From Brachycybe producta (taxonomy: Eukaryota > Arthropoda > Diplopoda > Playtdesmida > Andrognathidae), in contig JAUPFP010000027.1 in the NCBI GenBank assembly GCA_036925085.1, positions 2,187,001 through 2,251,000 on the forward strand: a stretch of 64,000 nt of DNA, written 5' to 3'. Numbering within the stretch: the stretch's first letter is position 1; each line of letters opens with the position of its first letter. The translations under genes were made by a program, and so were the position numbers. The notes below the pieces were generated by a model. That model saw only the letters and a list, made by a program, of their open reading frames with translations. It ran no database searches and was not told the origin of the DNA. This document shows positions 11,636 to 25,734 of the stretch, one piece after another.

Positions 11636-12370
11636 AGACCAAAACAATTTCCAATTCCCAAACATAGAGGTGATCCAGACAACAAAATACGTTCCGATGT
11701 TTCCAGAAAAGCCCCTTGAAAGTCCAGTCTAGAGGCGCCCATTCTGAAAATAATTAAAGTATAATAAATGTAAATTCTCGATTGGATGGTTTTGCACTGG
11801 ATTTTTTAATTTCACTTTCTTGAAATCTTCTTTTTTTTCAAATTGACAATGATCTTGACCGCATCAACTTAGAAAGAAATAAAGGTCTAGGTCTAATTTT
11901 ATGTATGCCAATTTGCCGCCAAACTCGTGTGGACCCATGCAGAGTAAACCTTACGGCTTCCATTCTTCAATTCTCATTAAGTTTGTTGCCTTTCACACAA
12001 TGACAAGTCATAATTTTTATAATATTCATGAAATATTTCTAACCACATTTAAATTCAACACATCGCATTTAGATTCTTTAAATAAAACTTTTTTTTAATG
12101 GCCTCGCGGTCAAAGGTCATCCCACATGTATTTTACAAAACAAGAACAGAAAATTGAAAATGTAAAATCTTCCATCTTCGAAATGCTTATTATTTTTAAA
12201 TTATTTTTTCTTTCTATTTTTAGATTTAACAGCTAAAAACTAACTACCCGAAATGTAAAATTATGCCCGAAATTGTACAGAACTAAAAGTCAGGTTTTGC
12301 TCGAACTTTTCGTAAAAATGTTCGATCAGAACTTTCTTCAAAAAAATCCAATAATCAATTCAGGACTACG

Positions 12371-12661
12371 ATTCCGGATAATTATACACTATCAAGCAAA
12401 TGTTTCTCAATTTGTGGCCCAAAAGACAATTGTGAAGTCTCATTTAGATCAACCAACAATTTTTTTTAAATTTAAAAAAAAAAACTGATTAGAGGCTAGA
12501 ACTCTAGTTGACAACTGATATTAATCAAGCCTCTAACCAGATTTTATGATTATAAAAGCATAATTTCAAATGCTCTAATGATGATTACTTCACAAAATTG
12601 GCATTTGGGTCACAAATTCAGAAACATTTGCCTGTTATTTTTCATAAAAAACCCGAGCCTA
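12371..12661. mobile_element. Family 3 inverted-repeat element, copy 1
   Basis: Outer arms AAATGTTTCTCAATTTGTGG at left and its mirrored CACAAATTCAGAAACATTTG at right; the centre has TTAGAGGCTAGAACTCTAG and the mirrored CCTCTAACCAG. The arm motif resembles ends seen in some hAT-type non-autonomous elements; this is inference only. Confidence 0.75.
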
Positions 12662-13879
12662 TACTCTGGACTTTAGCTGAAAATTTCCACTGCTGTTGTG
12701 TATTTGTTTTATTTTAATTAACAAACACAATTTCATACTTTTTACCATTTGTTAAATTGAACTTTTGTGTATAATAATTACTACCCTCTGTGGTTTCACT
12801 GATGAGAAGGAAAAAAAACCCCAATGCCCTTTTAATTTCACAAATGTATTTGAAAAATGTTGAAAAATATTATTCCAAGTTGGACTTGAAGCAGGATTCC
12901 AATCCCTCTTCTTTGTCTTCGAACCAAGGGAGAAAAACATTCTATTGGTGACCACTGACCAGAACCACACATGTGGATGGAGGGAAAAAAAAGGGAACAA
13001 AAAAACATAATTTGGTATTTTGTGAGTGACACGTTGTAAAATCCTCAACCTATAGTATTCCAAGAAGTTGTTGACGAACTCAAAAAATGTTAGTTATCCC
13101 CCCCCCCCCTTATAACCCACCCATACACATAGACGAAAAAGTTGGGGGGGGGGGGGGGGGGGGTTGGGTAAATAGGCCTATTTTCTGTTTTCAATTTTGA
13201 AATCGCGGCTTTTAACGTTGGTTTTTTTAAGCAGAAAGAAGCTTGCAAAGGGAAAACTGTGAAGATTAACTTTTAGAAATTCCTGAAATGGTCATATGAA
13301 GCTTTCTCATTTTTTTCCCGTCTTTTCTAAGCTTAGCTTTTTCAATTTCAACTTCTCTAGACTCCCAATTTTTTTTTAAAAAATGCCAACGTCTTTTTAA
13401 AAAGATGTAAACATTGAAAAAAAAATCGTGTTGTTCTCTATGTGTGTGTCTGTCTTCAGAAGGATCTTTTAACAATATTCAATATCATGAGGCTGATGAT
13501 GATCAAGTCTAACCATATGTTAGGCACATTTAAAACACATGATATACTCATAATAATAAAGTTCAAGTCTTTTTTTTTTTGGAAAAAAAGGCCCTTATTG
13601 GTTTCTCTTCCCCAATGGAAAAATTATTAGACAACCGCAGCTAAAGCTAAATTTACTCAACTTCTGTCAATAGATTTCCATATGTCTTAACACATTTTAT
13701 TTAATTATTATTAACAATAGGTAAGAATTTTTATCAACTCAAAATCATTCAAAAGCCCTTGAAAAATCAGAGTTAATAAAAAATAAAATATTCTTAAAAA
13801 AATTAATATTTTTTTTTAAAAAACTGATAAAATTTTCCTGTAAAGTACAAAACGTCTACAGTTATATTTTGGTTGCTGT

Positions 13880-14035
13880 TTAACCACTATTCAGACGAGG
13901 CAATAATTTGATGTTTTTTATAATAACTGAGTTTTAAACTTTAATTGACATTACTAGATGGCGTTTTCGTTCACACACAGTGAAATCAGCATCAGTTGTG
14001 ATCTTTATAAAGATTATATTCATAAAACAGCTGAT
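13880..14035 (+). repeat. Repeat related to 4760-4930
   Basis: ATTCAGAC, TTTGATGTTTTTTATAATAA, ATTACTAGATGGCGTTTTCG and TTCACACACAGTGAAATCAG match, in order, the segment at 4760-4930 (GTTCAGAC, TTTGATGTTGATTATAATAA, CACTGGATGGC, TTCACACATAACA). Confidence 0.6.
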
Positions 14036-14069
14036 TGTCCAACTCAAAAATTATTTCTACGTTTCAGAA

Positions 14070-14335
14070 TTAAGAGAAACTAGAAAGTGGTTTAGAAACT
14101 AGAAGAGTAGCTAATCAGTGATAATAATCACTTTTAAAAAGGATAATTTCATTGTTATTTTTCAAAATAAACTTTTTATATTATTTTATTTTTTATTATT
14201 TGTTTAAAGTTGAGTCATTTTAAAACTAGCATACGAAAGCTTATTTTTTTAAAGATATTAACATGAAAATACCCCTTCTAGCTTCTAAAACAGATTTACA
14301 CCTGAAAGACAAATTGATCATGAGTTCGAGAAGCC
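14070..14335. mobile_element. Family 2 element
   Basis: Left arm GAGAAACTAGAAAGTGG with TAGAAACTAGAAGAGTAGCT. Right arm AACATGAAAATACCC, then CCTTCTAGCTTCTAAAACAG. Confidence 0.8.
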
Positions 14336-15423
14336 TTATTTGAGCCACATATCCTTTTAAATATAGAGCCTTATTTTAAGTCCACATTTGAATTTTGATA
14401 AAAATCTACCTGCCCAATTTTCATTTTTTTTTTAATGTGCTTGTTTTTCGCACCTCATTTGATAACAAGTTCTCCTCACACATTGTTTTTCAGGGCCATG
14501 TTTTTTTTTCACTGTCATATAATACAGTATAAAGAAGAACTTTCTTTCCTCCCTAAACTCCCCCCCTCTCTCTCCTGTGTCGTCCATGTTGTTTTTTCTC
14601 TATATATTATTATTATCCAGTATGTAGAAAATCTCATCCCAATGCATGAACACGATTTATGAGTCCGCCATTAGTTTTACGACCTCATAAATGTTTCATT
14701 CACATCTTTCTGAAAAAGCTGGACGGCCTTGAAAGTTCAAACTTAAATTCACGTTAACCTACTTTCTTCTCTTCTATTTCATTCCATACACTTTACTTAC
14801 AGAGGAGCCAACATTTTTTTAAAAAAATTCAACCATCTAATAAACAATAAATAAATAAACAATATATAAATAGACCTTATACACAAATAAATAATACAGT
14901 TTAAGCCTACTTTTCAAATCAAATAATGTTATGGGTTAACATATATTTTGTTAGGACCTTACCCTTAGGACCTTATTATAACTAAACATACAAAAATCCT
15001 TCAAATGAACCCAATTCGAAATTATGTCATGGTCTATACTTATATTGAAAGAATCAACTCTGTATAAATTAACCTACTGTATTTAAACAGAAACTGTTAG
15101 GGCCGATAGACATACCAGCTTGTACAATACAGTAGGGCCCTTTCTATCATGTGGTACTAATATGGTCCTTTTTAAGGGCCTAATTCTCCTCTAATATACA
15201 AACAACTTTTTATCAAATGAATATTTCTGAAATTTGACCACAAATTGGACTAGAACCCTTTTTTACCTTTTAGGGTCCTTATTCAAGATGAAATCTTGAC
15301 ATTTGAATAAGACCTTTAAATGTGTAGTCTTTTATTGTCTAAAACAAGCCTAATTAAGAATAGTTTAATGAGGATACACCAGACTCTTGCGTCTATTTAT
15401 TTGGAATTTAATCTAATTTTTAT

Positions 15424-15732
15424 ATGGTGGCGCTGATTTAGCGCCAAATAACATGCGCTAAATTGAACCGTCAAACGGAAAAATTACCAAATCTCCATAT
15501 TATATTTATGGTTACCTACAACTAACCGAAAATCATAACTATTAAGCTCCAAAGCTTTAACTGAGTGACCGCAGCCACGTTGAAGGCGCGCAAAAAAGGC
15601 GTAACGCTGTACATAGAGGCTAAAATGAACCTGAGATCTTTCTACTCGCGATTCCTGAGCCAAGATGAACAAATGACAAATGTAACACAAACACCACGGT
15701 TTCACAGCGTTTGTTCAATTTGGCGCTTTAAT
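15424..15732. mobile_element. Family 4 inverted-repeat element (GGCGCTGAATAAGCGCC ends)
   Basis: The left end TATGGTGGCGCTGATTTAGC forms a small hairpin; the right end is CAATTTGGCGCTTTAATATA. The interior, including AAGGCGCGCAAAAAAGGCG, differs from the other copies. Confidence 0.6.
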
Positions 15733-16554
15733 ATATACATACATGTATGAGAAAGTTAAATTTGTCTCTTTGTCTTTGGATTTATTTAATAAAAACTAGA
15801 AAGGACGTGCGTGAGAGTGACCCACCACAACCACTAACAGAAATAAAATAAACCATTTTCTGTTGTTGTTTCTGCTATATATAACATTACATGGGTTTTA
15901 AAATGAATGAATATATTGAATTTCAGATGGAAAAATCCATAAAATGAAACCAAACTCTTAAGTCTAAATTGTCCATAGAATAGACACACAAAAAAAGTAT
16001 ACCAAGTAATACATCATTATCAACGGACTAACCTTACAAAAAACACCATTTTCGACACACCAGGACCTATATATATATATATACATTTTTTATAGGATTC
16101 TCTCTAATGGAAGTGGTTTCTCTCTCTCTCTATATAAGAATAAATGAGAGCAAAACCCTCAAATCTCTCCTTATGTTTGTGACATAACAAAGTACCACTT
16201 TCTTATCAACATCTAATTTCTTATTATGGTGTGTGTGTTTTTTTTTAAAAAAAATCAGAAAGATAAAAAAGATGACCGTCAAAATTTCATTTTTTTTCCA
16301 TCTCGTGAACATAAAATCAAGTCCCATTGTTCACCAATATTTCAAATTTAAGTCTTTACACGGTTTTCAATCCATGAAAAAACACGGAAAAAAAAATCTT
16401 CCTGAACGTAATTCATAAAAAATTACATACAGGGTGTCATACAACATATGCAAAATATAAGAAGAAATTGTTACTGTTTTAAGATACTAGAAAAGTATAA
16501 ATTAGACATTTTCATCTCGGTATCACCGTAAAAAAAACTTACGGCATTTTCAAA

Positions 16555-16945
16555 GTTCTCAATTTCGAGTTTCTCGCTATTCTTGTTCTTATTTTTAAAT
16601 AAATTATATAAACATGAAAATATCATTATGTGAGTGAGGTTTAAGGTATACTATTCTAGTTTCTAACACAATTAAAAAGATTTTGAAACTCCGGTTAATC
16701 TGCATTCCAGGAGCAACATAAAGCAGAAATTAAAAGCATGTTACAAACTAGAACAGGTAGATAATGACTTAGTAATATTTTTATATTATTTTTATAATAA
16801 AGTATAAAAAGCTTATTTTGAAAAATATCAACATGAGTCACAAGACAATTCTTATAAAATATTTTCTTAATTTCGCTTCTGAAAAATTGAATTAATCACG
16901 AGTTCGAGAGGCCACGTTTACACTTGAAATATAAAAAAAGATATT
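16555..16945. mobile_element. Family 2 sequence, two part-elements side by side
   Basis: A right-arm fragment (ATTCTAGTTTCTAACACAAT near 16655) is followed by a left-arm fragment (ACAAACTAGAACAGGTAG near 16745) and another right end with GAGTTCGAGAGGCCACG. The order suggests rearrangement or adjacent insertions. Confidence 0.65.
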
Positions 16946-18059
16946 AAATAAAGACCACACCCTGTACTTTCTATATACTTACTGTACATTATGTCCACAT
17001 AATATTATTATCCACCACCGAACACCTTCTCAAATTCACCTCTCTCTCTCTCTCTTTCCATCAATAACCTAATATTGCTTGTCTTTAACGCTTGAAAAAC
17101 CTCCTCCTCCGATAAACTCAACTATACGATTAATACATTGAGAGTATGTGTGGGTCCGCCGCCATTTTTTTCTGCTTTTTCTTCTTCTTTTAACCAATCC
17201 TGAAAACAACAAAAAAAAAACATTGAAAAATAACAGAAAAAAATCCTATCAAGGCCGTGTTCATATTTTTTTTTCATTATTGTTGACCCCCTTCAGGCCA
17301 ATTTTTACACACAGCTATCATTAATCTAATTTCATAGCAAAGGAACATAGGTTTTTTCTTCTTCTTTCAAATTGGGTAAAAAAAAATAATGATGTTGCAG
17401 CATTTGATGAAGTTGATTTGAGATGATGATACACGCTCACTCTCTCAATAGAAAAAATATATCGGCAGAAAGAAACAGTTGGTTCACTTTGTGTGTTGGT
17501 TCATCTGATTATTTATTTTTCAATCTTAAAAAAAAAACACCCCTCAATAAATGAACCAAATTGATTATTATTGGTTAACATAAATATATGATATGGTCAA
17601 AAATAAAAGTAACAACTGCAGCAATATTAATGGAATTTGTTTTTTGATAGAATTGAAAGATGCCATTTGTCATCATTCGAGTAAAACATGGAACTCTTGT
17701 TTTATTTATCTAGAAAAATCATCATCATCATTGGTTCTTCTTTTCTTCAACTTGAAGAAAGATTTTCGAAAAAGTTTAAAATCTATCATCCGTTCTTCAA
17801 TCGTTTCCATAATGAGAAAATGGAACTTCTTTCTTTAAAAAAAATGTTAAAGCTGTTCCAGTTGTCAACAAAACATGTTGACTTCTTTTTTTGCCTTTAC
17901 AGTGTAAAAAAACTGTGTAACACGAAATGAAACTGAAAGGAATATTTTTTCGTGTTAAAAGAAATAACTTTTATGCAATTTCTAAATTACATTAATTGTC
18001 GTAGTTTTCGTGTTAAAACAGTTTTCAACTTTTTGTACACAGCGCGGGAAAAAAACTAA

Positions 18060-18288
18060 TGTGTTTTAGAAACTAGAAGGGTAGTTCACTCACATGTTGA
18101 TATTTTTCAATATCAATCAGATTTTTCAATTCAGACGATATTTTTTAATTTTTGTCTATACAAAGTTTATTTTGAAAGATACAAACATTATTAACTAAAA
18201 CACTTTCAACGTTTCTTTTCATTTTGTTCCTGAAATACAGAAAAACCAGAGTTTCTGAGGAGTTACACTTTAAAACCACTTATTCAAA
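18060..18288. mobile_element. Family 2 element
   Basis: TTTAGAAACTAGAAGGGTAG at left; TTTATTTTGAAAGATA in the right arm; the outer end carries ACACTTTAAAACCACTTA. Confidence 0.8.
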
Positions 18289-19499
18289 GTTAAAATAGAA
18301 GAAGTACATGTAAAGTGAATTTTTAATTTTACAAATTAATTGAAATTATCCAGATTTAAAATTCGTTTTCACCTGTTTGTTTGACCTAATGGTAAACAGG
18401 CTCAAGGCATTAGGCAACCCACATGCAGTTCAGTGACAAGTTCCAAATCAAACAGCAACAGATAGCAGCGTCCTCAAGTGACCATTGGTCAAAAATTGAA
18501 AAAAACTTGAAAAGAGTCAAACAAGTTTTTGATTTTCAAGGCGCTAGAACTTGAAGCCCTATTCTCAAATGAATGCCATTTTCGTGGGTGTTTTTTTTTT
18601 GGCGCTTACATTGTAACATTGCGTGTTTCAAAAATATATATATATTTTTTCGAGGTCCAACCAATTTCATTATAATAATGATAAGCTCGCTCATTAAAGG
18701 CTTGATGGGGCCACACAAAGGTGTCAAATTTTTGTTGTTGCTGTTGCACAAATTTGAATGAAACAACACGTCATAAAAAACTTTTTTTTTGCGTGCAAAT
18801 CGGAAGTGATGCCATAGTGGTTGGTTTCCGCCGGTCAAATTACAGCTCCAATCATTATTATAATGTATACACATATTGAAAATTGGAGAAACTTATGTTT
18901 CTATAAAAAAAACATGTGAACGCGGTCACACATGAACTTTTACAGAAGAAAAAAAAAGTCGATTGTATGCATTTTTGTTCGGGCGTGATTTGTACCCACC
19001 TCAACTTGAGGTAGCAATCTTTTTTTTCAGGTATCCTACCTACCTACCTGTCTGTGTGTTTGTCAGTGTGTAAATTACCCCATGCGTTTACAACAAAGTT
19101 AATAATACACATATAGCTATATGATGAATGCATCGTCCAACATCAAAATGAAAATAAATTCGTAAAAGTCACGAAACTCAGCAATTGTTTCTAGTTTATT
19201 TTTATTCTCTATTCCTCCCAGGTTTCAAATACCATCATCATCAGAGTAAGGCCAAAAGTTTGCATAAAATGCACAATGACGGTTATAACCCCATTTGAAT
19301 GTAATAATAATAATCAGTTTAATATAAAATAAATATGCATAAAACGCAAAAATTGCATATTCTTCAGAAATTTGCATAATTTCACTAAAAACTTTTGTCT
19401 TTAGTCAAAAAAAAATAATCTACAAAGGGTTTCTTAAAACAAAATTGTTTACATTTTGCATTTTTCTATCATTGCTTATGATGACTGTCGCCAATATTT

Positions 19500-19915
19500 G
19501 CTTAAGATGGTTTATGAACAGCTGATTTTCAAATTCCTATTAGTCTATCAGGTGCAAAATGAAGATAAAGTTGAATGTGTTGTAGAAACTATAGAAAGGT
19601 ATTTTAATTATGTATGGGCATTTTCATGTTGATATCTTTCAAAATAAACTTTTTGTCAGTTTGAAAATGACCACGGAACAAAAATTAAAAAAAAGTCTGC
19701 TATAAGCATGGACCGCTCAAAGTTGGGCCATTTTCAAACTCACTTATTTTGTGAAATTTATCAAACATGAAAATACTCTTAAAGGTAATTGAGTTGCCCT
19801 TCTAGTTTTTAAAACAAATTCAAGTTTCTCTTCAAGACAGAGTAATCTCAAAGACAGAATAATCAGAATTTGCGAGGCGTTTACAGCTTTAAAACCATCA
19901 TTTATAATACACCGA
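19500..19915. mobile_element. Family 2 element, near full length
   Basis: Left outer end AAGATGGTTTATGAACAGCT; core CATGTTGATATCTTTCAAA; right arm AACATGAAAATACTC, TGCCCTTCTAGTTTTTAAAA and outer end GGCGTTTACAGCTTTAAAA. About 415 bp, with no transposase. Confidence 0.85.
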
Positions 19916-21114
19916 CCGACCATCATTAATTAATAAACCGACATTTAATTTTCCGTTTATTATTATAATATACATATTTTTATTTGTATAAAATTAACAA
20001 TTTTATCGCATATTTTGCACTTTTTTGGGGGGTTTATTTCCGACTTTCATAAAATGCTGAATTACTAAAGAAAATTTTGCATATATGTTATTTATAAAGC
20101 CTTATATTGTGACCCATATATCACTTGGGTCATCTTCATTTTTAATATGTAAAATCACAGATTTAACTTCTGTTTTTTCCTTTTGTTTCTCTTTCATAAA
20201 CGTTTGTTATAAAAATCACTTTTATATATATACTTTATTTTATATATAACTGAATGTGTGTACTTTTGGGGATATTATATAGAATGGATAAAAGGCCTTC
20301 TATGTTTATATATATAAACTAGAAATACAAAAAGAAAGGGGGATTTAAGATGGAAGTTATTTGTCATTGGGTTTGTAGGGATTCTAATATAGTGTATATA
20401 TATATATATAGACAATGAAGTGGACGCTAGTGTTTGTGGGGGTGGACGGTTAGAGGATAGGGAGCCACAGTATAAACAGCATGAGTAAGCAAATATATAT
20501 CCAACACTATACACATACTGTACATATATATATATAATATAACATATATAATGGTAAGCGGCACACCATTTTTATACTTTGATGCAGCGCTCCCAGCGGC
20601 TATCCACAACAGTAAACAAACGATGCAATTTATCGCCACTCATTTTGCCATTTACAGACAAAACACAAAAACATTTTCTACTTTTCTTTAGGTACTGTAT
20701 ATATAAAAACACACAAGTGAAACTTAGTTGGAATTGTGCTGTAAATCAGTTTTGAAATAAATTATATTGGGAATATGGATGACATTCCTGACAACAATAT
20801 TCACATGCCACAGTTGCACGTTTAAATGCTGCAAGTTGTACGTTCAAATGCCACAGTTGCCCTCACTTTTCACGCCATTTGTGCACAATTGTAATGTTAT
20901 CATAACCATTAGAAATTTACATTTTATTATAAATGTCCAACTTGAAAATTCAAAAGAAATATTAATATTTCAATGTGATTAATTTCTTCGCCACAATGTG
21001 AATAGATGTTCCAACTAGATTTGAGTCCATCCATTTATTACAATATTAACAATGGCTTTTATTTTTAGCTTGGGAGCCTTAAGTATACTTGACCAGAGCA
21101 CACAATTACACCAC

Positions 21115-21201
21115 GTTTACAGCAGGCATTTCGCAATCACGTCCTCTCCGATTTGTATACAAATAGAGCGAGGACGTCATCTTGAAACGCTTACTGTAAA
21201 C
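21115..21201. repeat. 87-bp hairpin-forming repeat
   Basis: GTTTACAGCAGGC, TTTCGCAATCACGTCCTC and the mirrored GAGGACGTCATCTTGAAACG with ACTGTAAAC. A short central segment, TTGTATACAA, is itself palindromic. Confidence 0.7.
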
Positions 21202-21311
21202 ATTGGAGTTTAAATTGTTATTATCAAAAAAGTTTTAAGTCGAAGATTAGCTGAAGGCTAAGTTGAGCCTCAGTTGATCTTCAACTTAAAAGTTGATTAG
21301 CGACTGTTAAT

Positions 21312-21600
21312 AAACGTTTTAGTGGTTTTAAAGTGTAAACGCACATCGAACGCAGATTATTCTGTTTATTCAAAGTAAAATTAAGAGAAACTAGAAAGTG
21401 TTTTAAAAACTAGAAGGGTAGCTGCATCACTTAAAACTTAGTCTTTTAAAATAAGCTTTGAAAATGACTCAACCGTAAGAAGAACAGAAGAGCAACATTA
21501 CGGAGAAATTGAAAAGTGTTAGAAACTAGAATGGTAGCTCATACCATTCTAGTGACACTTTTAATATGAAAATAAAACAGCCCCAATATTAAGTATTAAG
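21312..21600. mobile_element. Family 2 element
   Basis: Outer end TTTTAGTGGTTTTAAAGTGT, then GAGAAACTAGAAAGTG and AAAACTAGAAGGGTAGCT. A second GTTAGAAACTAGAATGGTAG follows at about 21519 with its mirrored ACCATTCTAGT, so the interior is rearranged. Confidence 0.75.
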
Positions 21601-21606
21601 ACATTT

Positions 21607-21714
21607 GAACACACAAGCGACCTAACTATATGGTTGGCGTCTTTATATAGAAAAATACATGCGACGACACAGTCCAGGTCGCCGAAAAGTCTTTCAAAAG
21701 TCGCCTGTGTGTTC
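21607..21714. mobile_element. Foldback with GAACACACAAGCGAC ends (family 13)
   Basis: The left end GAACACACAAGCGACC is mirrored by AGTCGCCTGTGTGTTC. GGTCGCCGAAAAGTCTTTCA is shared with 63285-63520. Confidence 0.7.
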
Positions 21715-22979
21715 CAATCATAATAGACTTAAGGAATCCATATTCTAAAACGTTGCTTAAGGCCAAGATGAAGAAAAAACAGCTAAGATTAAATAACTCT
21801 CTCCTTAGATTCAATACAGGCATTTTTTTTATCGTAATATCATTTGTTTAAAGTTTAACTTTTATTATTATTTTATTACGGAATTAAAGGGGATAACAAA
21901 AAAAAATCTCAAAAGCGAAACAGATTTAATTTTATCTCGTTTTTTCGTTCTTCTATTTATACAACTAAAAACAACTTACTAAACAATTGTTAAGTTAAAT
22001 ATGTGAAAATTATCACACACAAACATAAAAAATTGCGCTTTTCAAAGAGAGAGAGAGAGAGATGACCATAAAATTTTATTACCCATCTATTTACAAGACA
22101 CTAATAGTTAATAAAACAGGTTCAAGTCTCTAATAAAAGCAAATAACATTATTCTATCCATGCATAACCCCCCCCCCCCTCCACCCCACCCCTATTACAT
22201 ATATTATTACTGCTATATTATTATTTATAAGGTGTATAGTTAACGTGTAGTTAATATTTTTTACCGTTATAACCCCCCCCCCCCCTCTCCCCCCACAGTT
22301 CCAATTCATTCAATATGTGTTTTTTTCTTATTTACCTCAAATACACACTTATTTAGAACCAATATAGATGAATAGCTCCGTACAAGAGCGCCTTTGATGA
22401 CTTGGTTAACGATGATTCGATTAAACATAAAAGGATTTTAAAGAAATGCATTTCTATCGTTAAACGAGGTACGACATTATACAGTATGTCTCAAAATTAA
22501 TACCCCAAATTCATATCAAGTGAGTATAGAGCCCGTAAATTGTTTAAAATGAAATATCTCTGAAATTACAAATGATACATATTTAAAACTTAAGATGATT
22601 ATTAAGAACATATCAAATTATAATTTTATATAGAAAAATGAATTTGTAAAAATTTTAAAAACTTTTTAAAACAGTTGAAAATTGTAATTTTTCTGAGAAG
22701 AAATAAATAATGATTTTTAAAACCTTAGTTTTTAAAAAACCAACAACTTTTTAAATTTTCTACCGAATTTATTTAATTTTTTGCATAATTATAATTTTAA
22801 TGTTATTAAATTTGTTCAAATTTGTAGCTTTTATAGTTTCTCGAATATTCAAATTTAAACAATTAGCCTGTGTACAAGTCACAGCCCAAATATACTTTAT
22901 TTAGGGCATTTGTTTCTGAGACATATTGTATAAAATTCACGGCCCAAAAATTTTAAAATTAAATATAAGTCTATATATT

Positions 22980-23180
22980 TAGATGGTGGCGCTGAATAAG
23001 GACCCAATAACCATTGTAGCCATTTAATAAACAAATAATAATAATAAAATCCAAATTGAACAAACGCCAAACTGAACAGGCGCGCCAATTGAAACAAACG
23101 CCAAACATTTGCCAGTTGGACGCTTGTTCCAACTGGCGCTTATTCAGTTTGGCGTTTGTTCAGTTTAGCCCTTATTCAGA
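22980..23180. mobile_element. Family 4 inverted-repeat element
   Basis: GATGGTGGCGCTGAATAAGG at left. Repeated ACAAACGCCAAACTGAAC units at the middle are mirrored by CAGTTTGGCGTTTGTTCAG units at right. Confidence 0.75.
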
Positions 23181-24424
23181 CACCACACATTAACCCCCCC
23201 CCCCCCCCCCTATTCCCATTTTCCAATCCCCTATATTATTAAAAAAAGCCTTTTTCACACTATAGCACCCCCCCCCCCCCTCTTTTGTATAAATCTAAAC
23301 GTCTACATAAGGAGTACAGACCGTCACGATGACAACGGCGTTCGAGTTCAACATGTGACGGCACCCGGTGTTTCATACACCGGCATGATGTCTTCAAAGA
23401 AACGCGGTGAAAAACGACCACTAAGCCGTCGTTGAAGGCAACGTAATACTTGCAGTTTTGTCGCCGCTAAAACCTAACACAAAATCCGCCGTGTGTTTTG
23501 AAGAAACTTCAATGAATTCTCGCGCATCTTCTTCCTCCATCCTCACTCTCTTTTGCCTCCTTCTTTTAAAATAAAGTGTTTTTGATAAAGTTACCAACTA
23601 CTACACACACTACATACAGTTTTCCATTTATATATATATATCATAAACGTTTAAACGATAAATATAAATCACTTTACTTGCCCCCACCCCCTTTTTCTCT
23701 CTCTCTCTTTATACTGAAGAGTGCCCCCCCATTACACCTCACTCCCCCCTTTACCAAATGAGTGATTATACTTAAATTTATTGCTAAATTCTAATTAGGC
23801 CGCTTGGTTCGGGCGGTCCTTTCCACAGTAATTAATGCCTCATTTTTTTTTCTTCAAATACTAACAAAATGAAGTCATTTTTAAAATAATGTATTCAATA
23901 TCTAGTTTTTATAATACTTGTATAACCAAAAATTATTCAACATACCACAAATTACAAAACCGCTTCCTATAAAAAAAACTATTATAAAATATATATGGAG
24001 AAGTTAAAAAAGCCCTTTTCTCCTATAAATGAGTATGTGTCTATGGGCCTCGTTTTATGGCAGGCTGGTTAGTGGTCCTAGATAGGCTTCTCACTAGTCC
24101 AAATTCACGAAGGAAATATGGTCCTTAATCCTCTTCAGCCAGAGTATATTAATATGGACAAAAAAATCCTTATTCATTCAAAACTCAAAATTTCTCTAGT
24201 ACAACTGAATTTTATTCTATGTTGAAACCTTATTCTGAGGGTTCAAACTGGAGGTTAATATGCTACAGCTTCTTCTTGAATTTGGACCATCTACCTATAT
24301 GTCTGTTAGTCAAAACTGTTTTTATATAAATATACAGCACTCATAGCCAAATAATTGACATCGTTAGTGAAAAGTTAGGGATGGTTCGGATCGCACATGC
24401 AGAAAATAAGAGCTCATTGGAACG

Positions 24425-24475
24425 AACACTAAACTGAAAAAAACGCCAAAGATTTGGCGCTTATTCAGTCGCTTC
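24425..24475. repeat. Family 4 fragment
   Basis: AACTGAAAAAAACGCCAAAG followed by TTTGGCGCTTATTCAGT, the central junction of the family. Confidence 0.6.
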
Positions 24476-25734
24476 AATCTACCTTACCTCAAATACCCAA
24501 ATTCTTATATTTTGTTGGATAGGCCTACTGTACTGAATTTGAATTCAAAGGACATGTCATCCAAAATACAAGTTGATGGAATTAAGGTCCTATCTACTTC
24601 TCACTTTTTCTCTATAAATGTGTAAAGCCCCTTAATATTTCAAGAGTTTCATTGGTCTCTCTTTTTCGAACCCATCCCCCCACAACCCCTCTTTAATCTC
24701 CGGAATTAGGTCCGCATCAACAGCATTATTTCAAAAAAAAAAATACTTGATTTGATGTACAATGTAGATAGATATTGATGCTGTGTGTGTGATATGGAAA
24801 AAGTGGATGGGGGAGGTTAGAAAACTGAAAAAGAGGGGATAAAAGGATGGAATGATTGGACTGAGTGACGTCCAACGACGCTTGGGGTTAGAGATCTACA
24901 CGTTCTTCTTCTTGTATAATGTATATATGTATTTGGTGGATAGGTGGTATTGGTAGTGGTGCCTCACTGAAACATACATCCTCCCTGCTCTTACTAACAA
25001 TTTGGCAGCGTTGCTAATGCGCCTTGATGGCCACAGAAAGTCCCTCTTGGGTCTTCTGACCTTCATCATTCGTCATCATCAAAAACGGTCCTGCCAAATG
25101 TCAACCTTTGTTCCCCAGCGTCACATCTTTTGCATTTGCGGGACACTATGAAAAAAATATATATAATTCCTCCTTTTTTTCTTCTTCCTTCCATAGTTGC
25201 CATTTCCATAAAACCAAACATCCTTTTTTTTTTTCTTCTTCTGCAAACCCATATGTGGATGTATAATGTATATATGTATTGGCCTGAAGGAGGGAGGGTC
25301 AAATGTCAATCTGCTTCCCATATCGACAACCATCTTCTTCAGTACTGTTTACGAGAATATCTATTGAGATTTTAGACGAAACAAAAATGAATACGTGGCT
25401 AACATTTAAATTCAGTCGTGTTTATTACAAGAACTCCACAAAAAATGCTTTTTTTATATTCAATGTACTGTTTAAGTCAGTTTTTGTTTGTAAACGAAAG
25501 TCTTTGGACACACACATGCTGCCCCCTGTGTATAAGTAAACGAACATAGTAGGAGGCCATGTTGATTATATGTGACTATTACCAATTTACCAAACTCTCT
25601 TTAGACACCCTGTACACAACATTGTAGTAGAAAAACTCGAACTCCAAAAAATGCAGTTAGAGTCGTTTAGATTTCTAGATAAAATAGATGTAGCTTGGAT
25701 TAGTTTAATTTCAACTAGAAACTTTTAACGTTCC

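Larger units (their letters stand above)
11640..19499. other. Gene-free DNA with repeat copies
   Basis: Holds copies of families 2, 3 and 4 listed separately, a C10 and a G-rich tract facing each other at 13099-13108 and about 13144-13163, ACACCCTGTA motifs at 16428 (-) and 16957, and many poly-T/poly-A runs. Open frames here are short and low complexity. No gene recognised. Confidence 0.6.

Noticed and set aside
11515..11742. 75-codon minus-strand frame over mir-993
   Set aside because: The only conserved segment is the hairpin; no protein domain.
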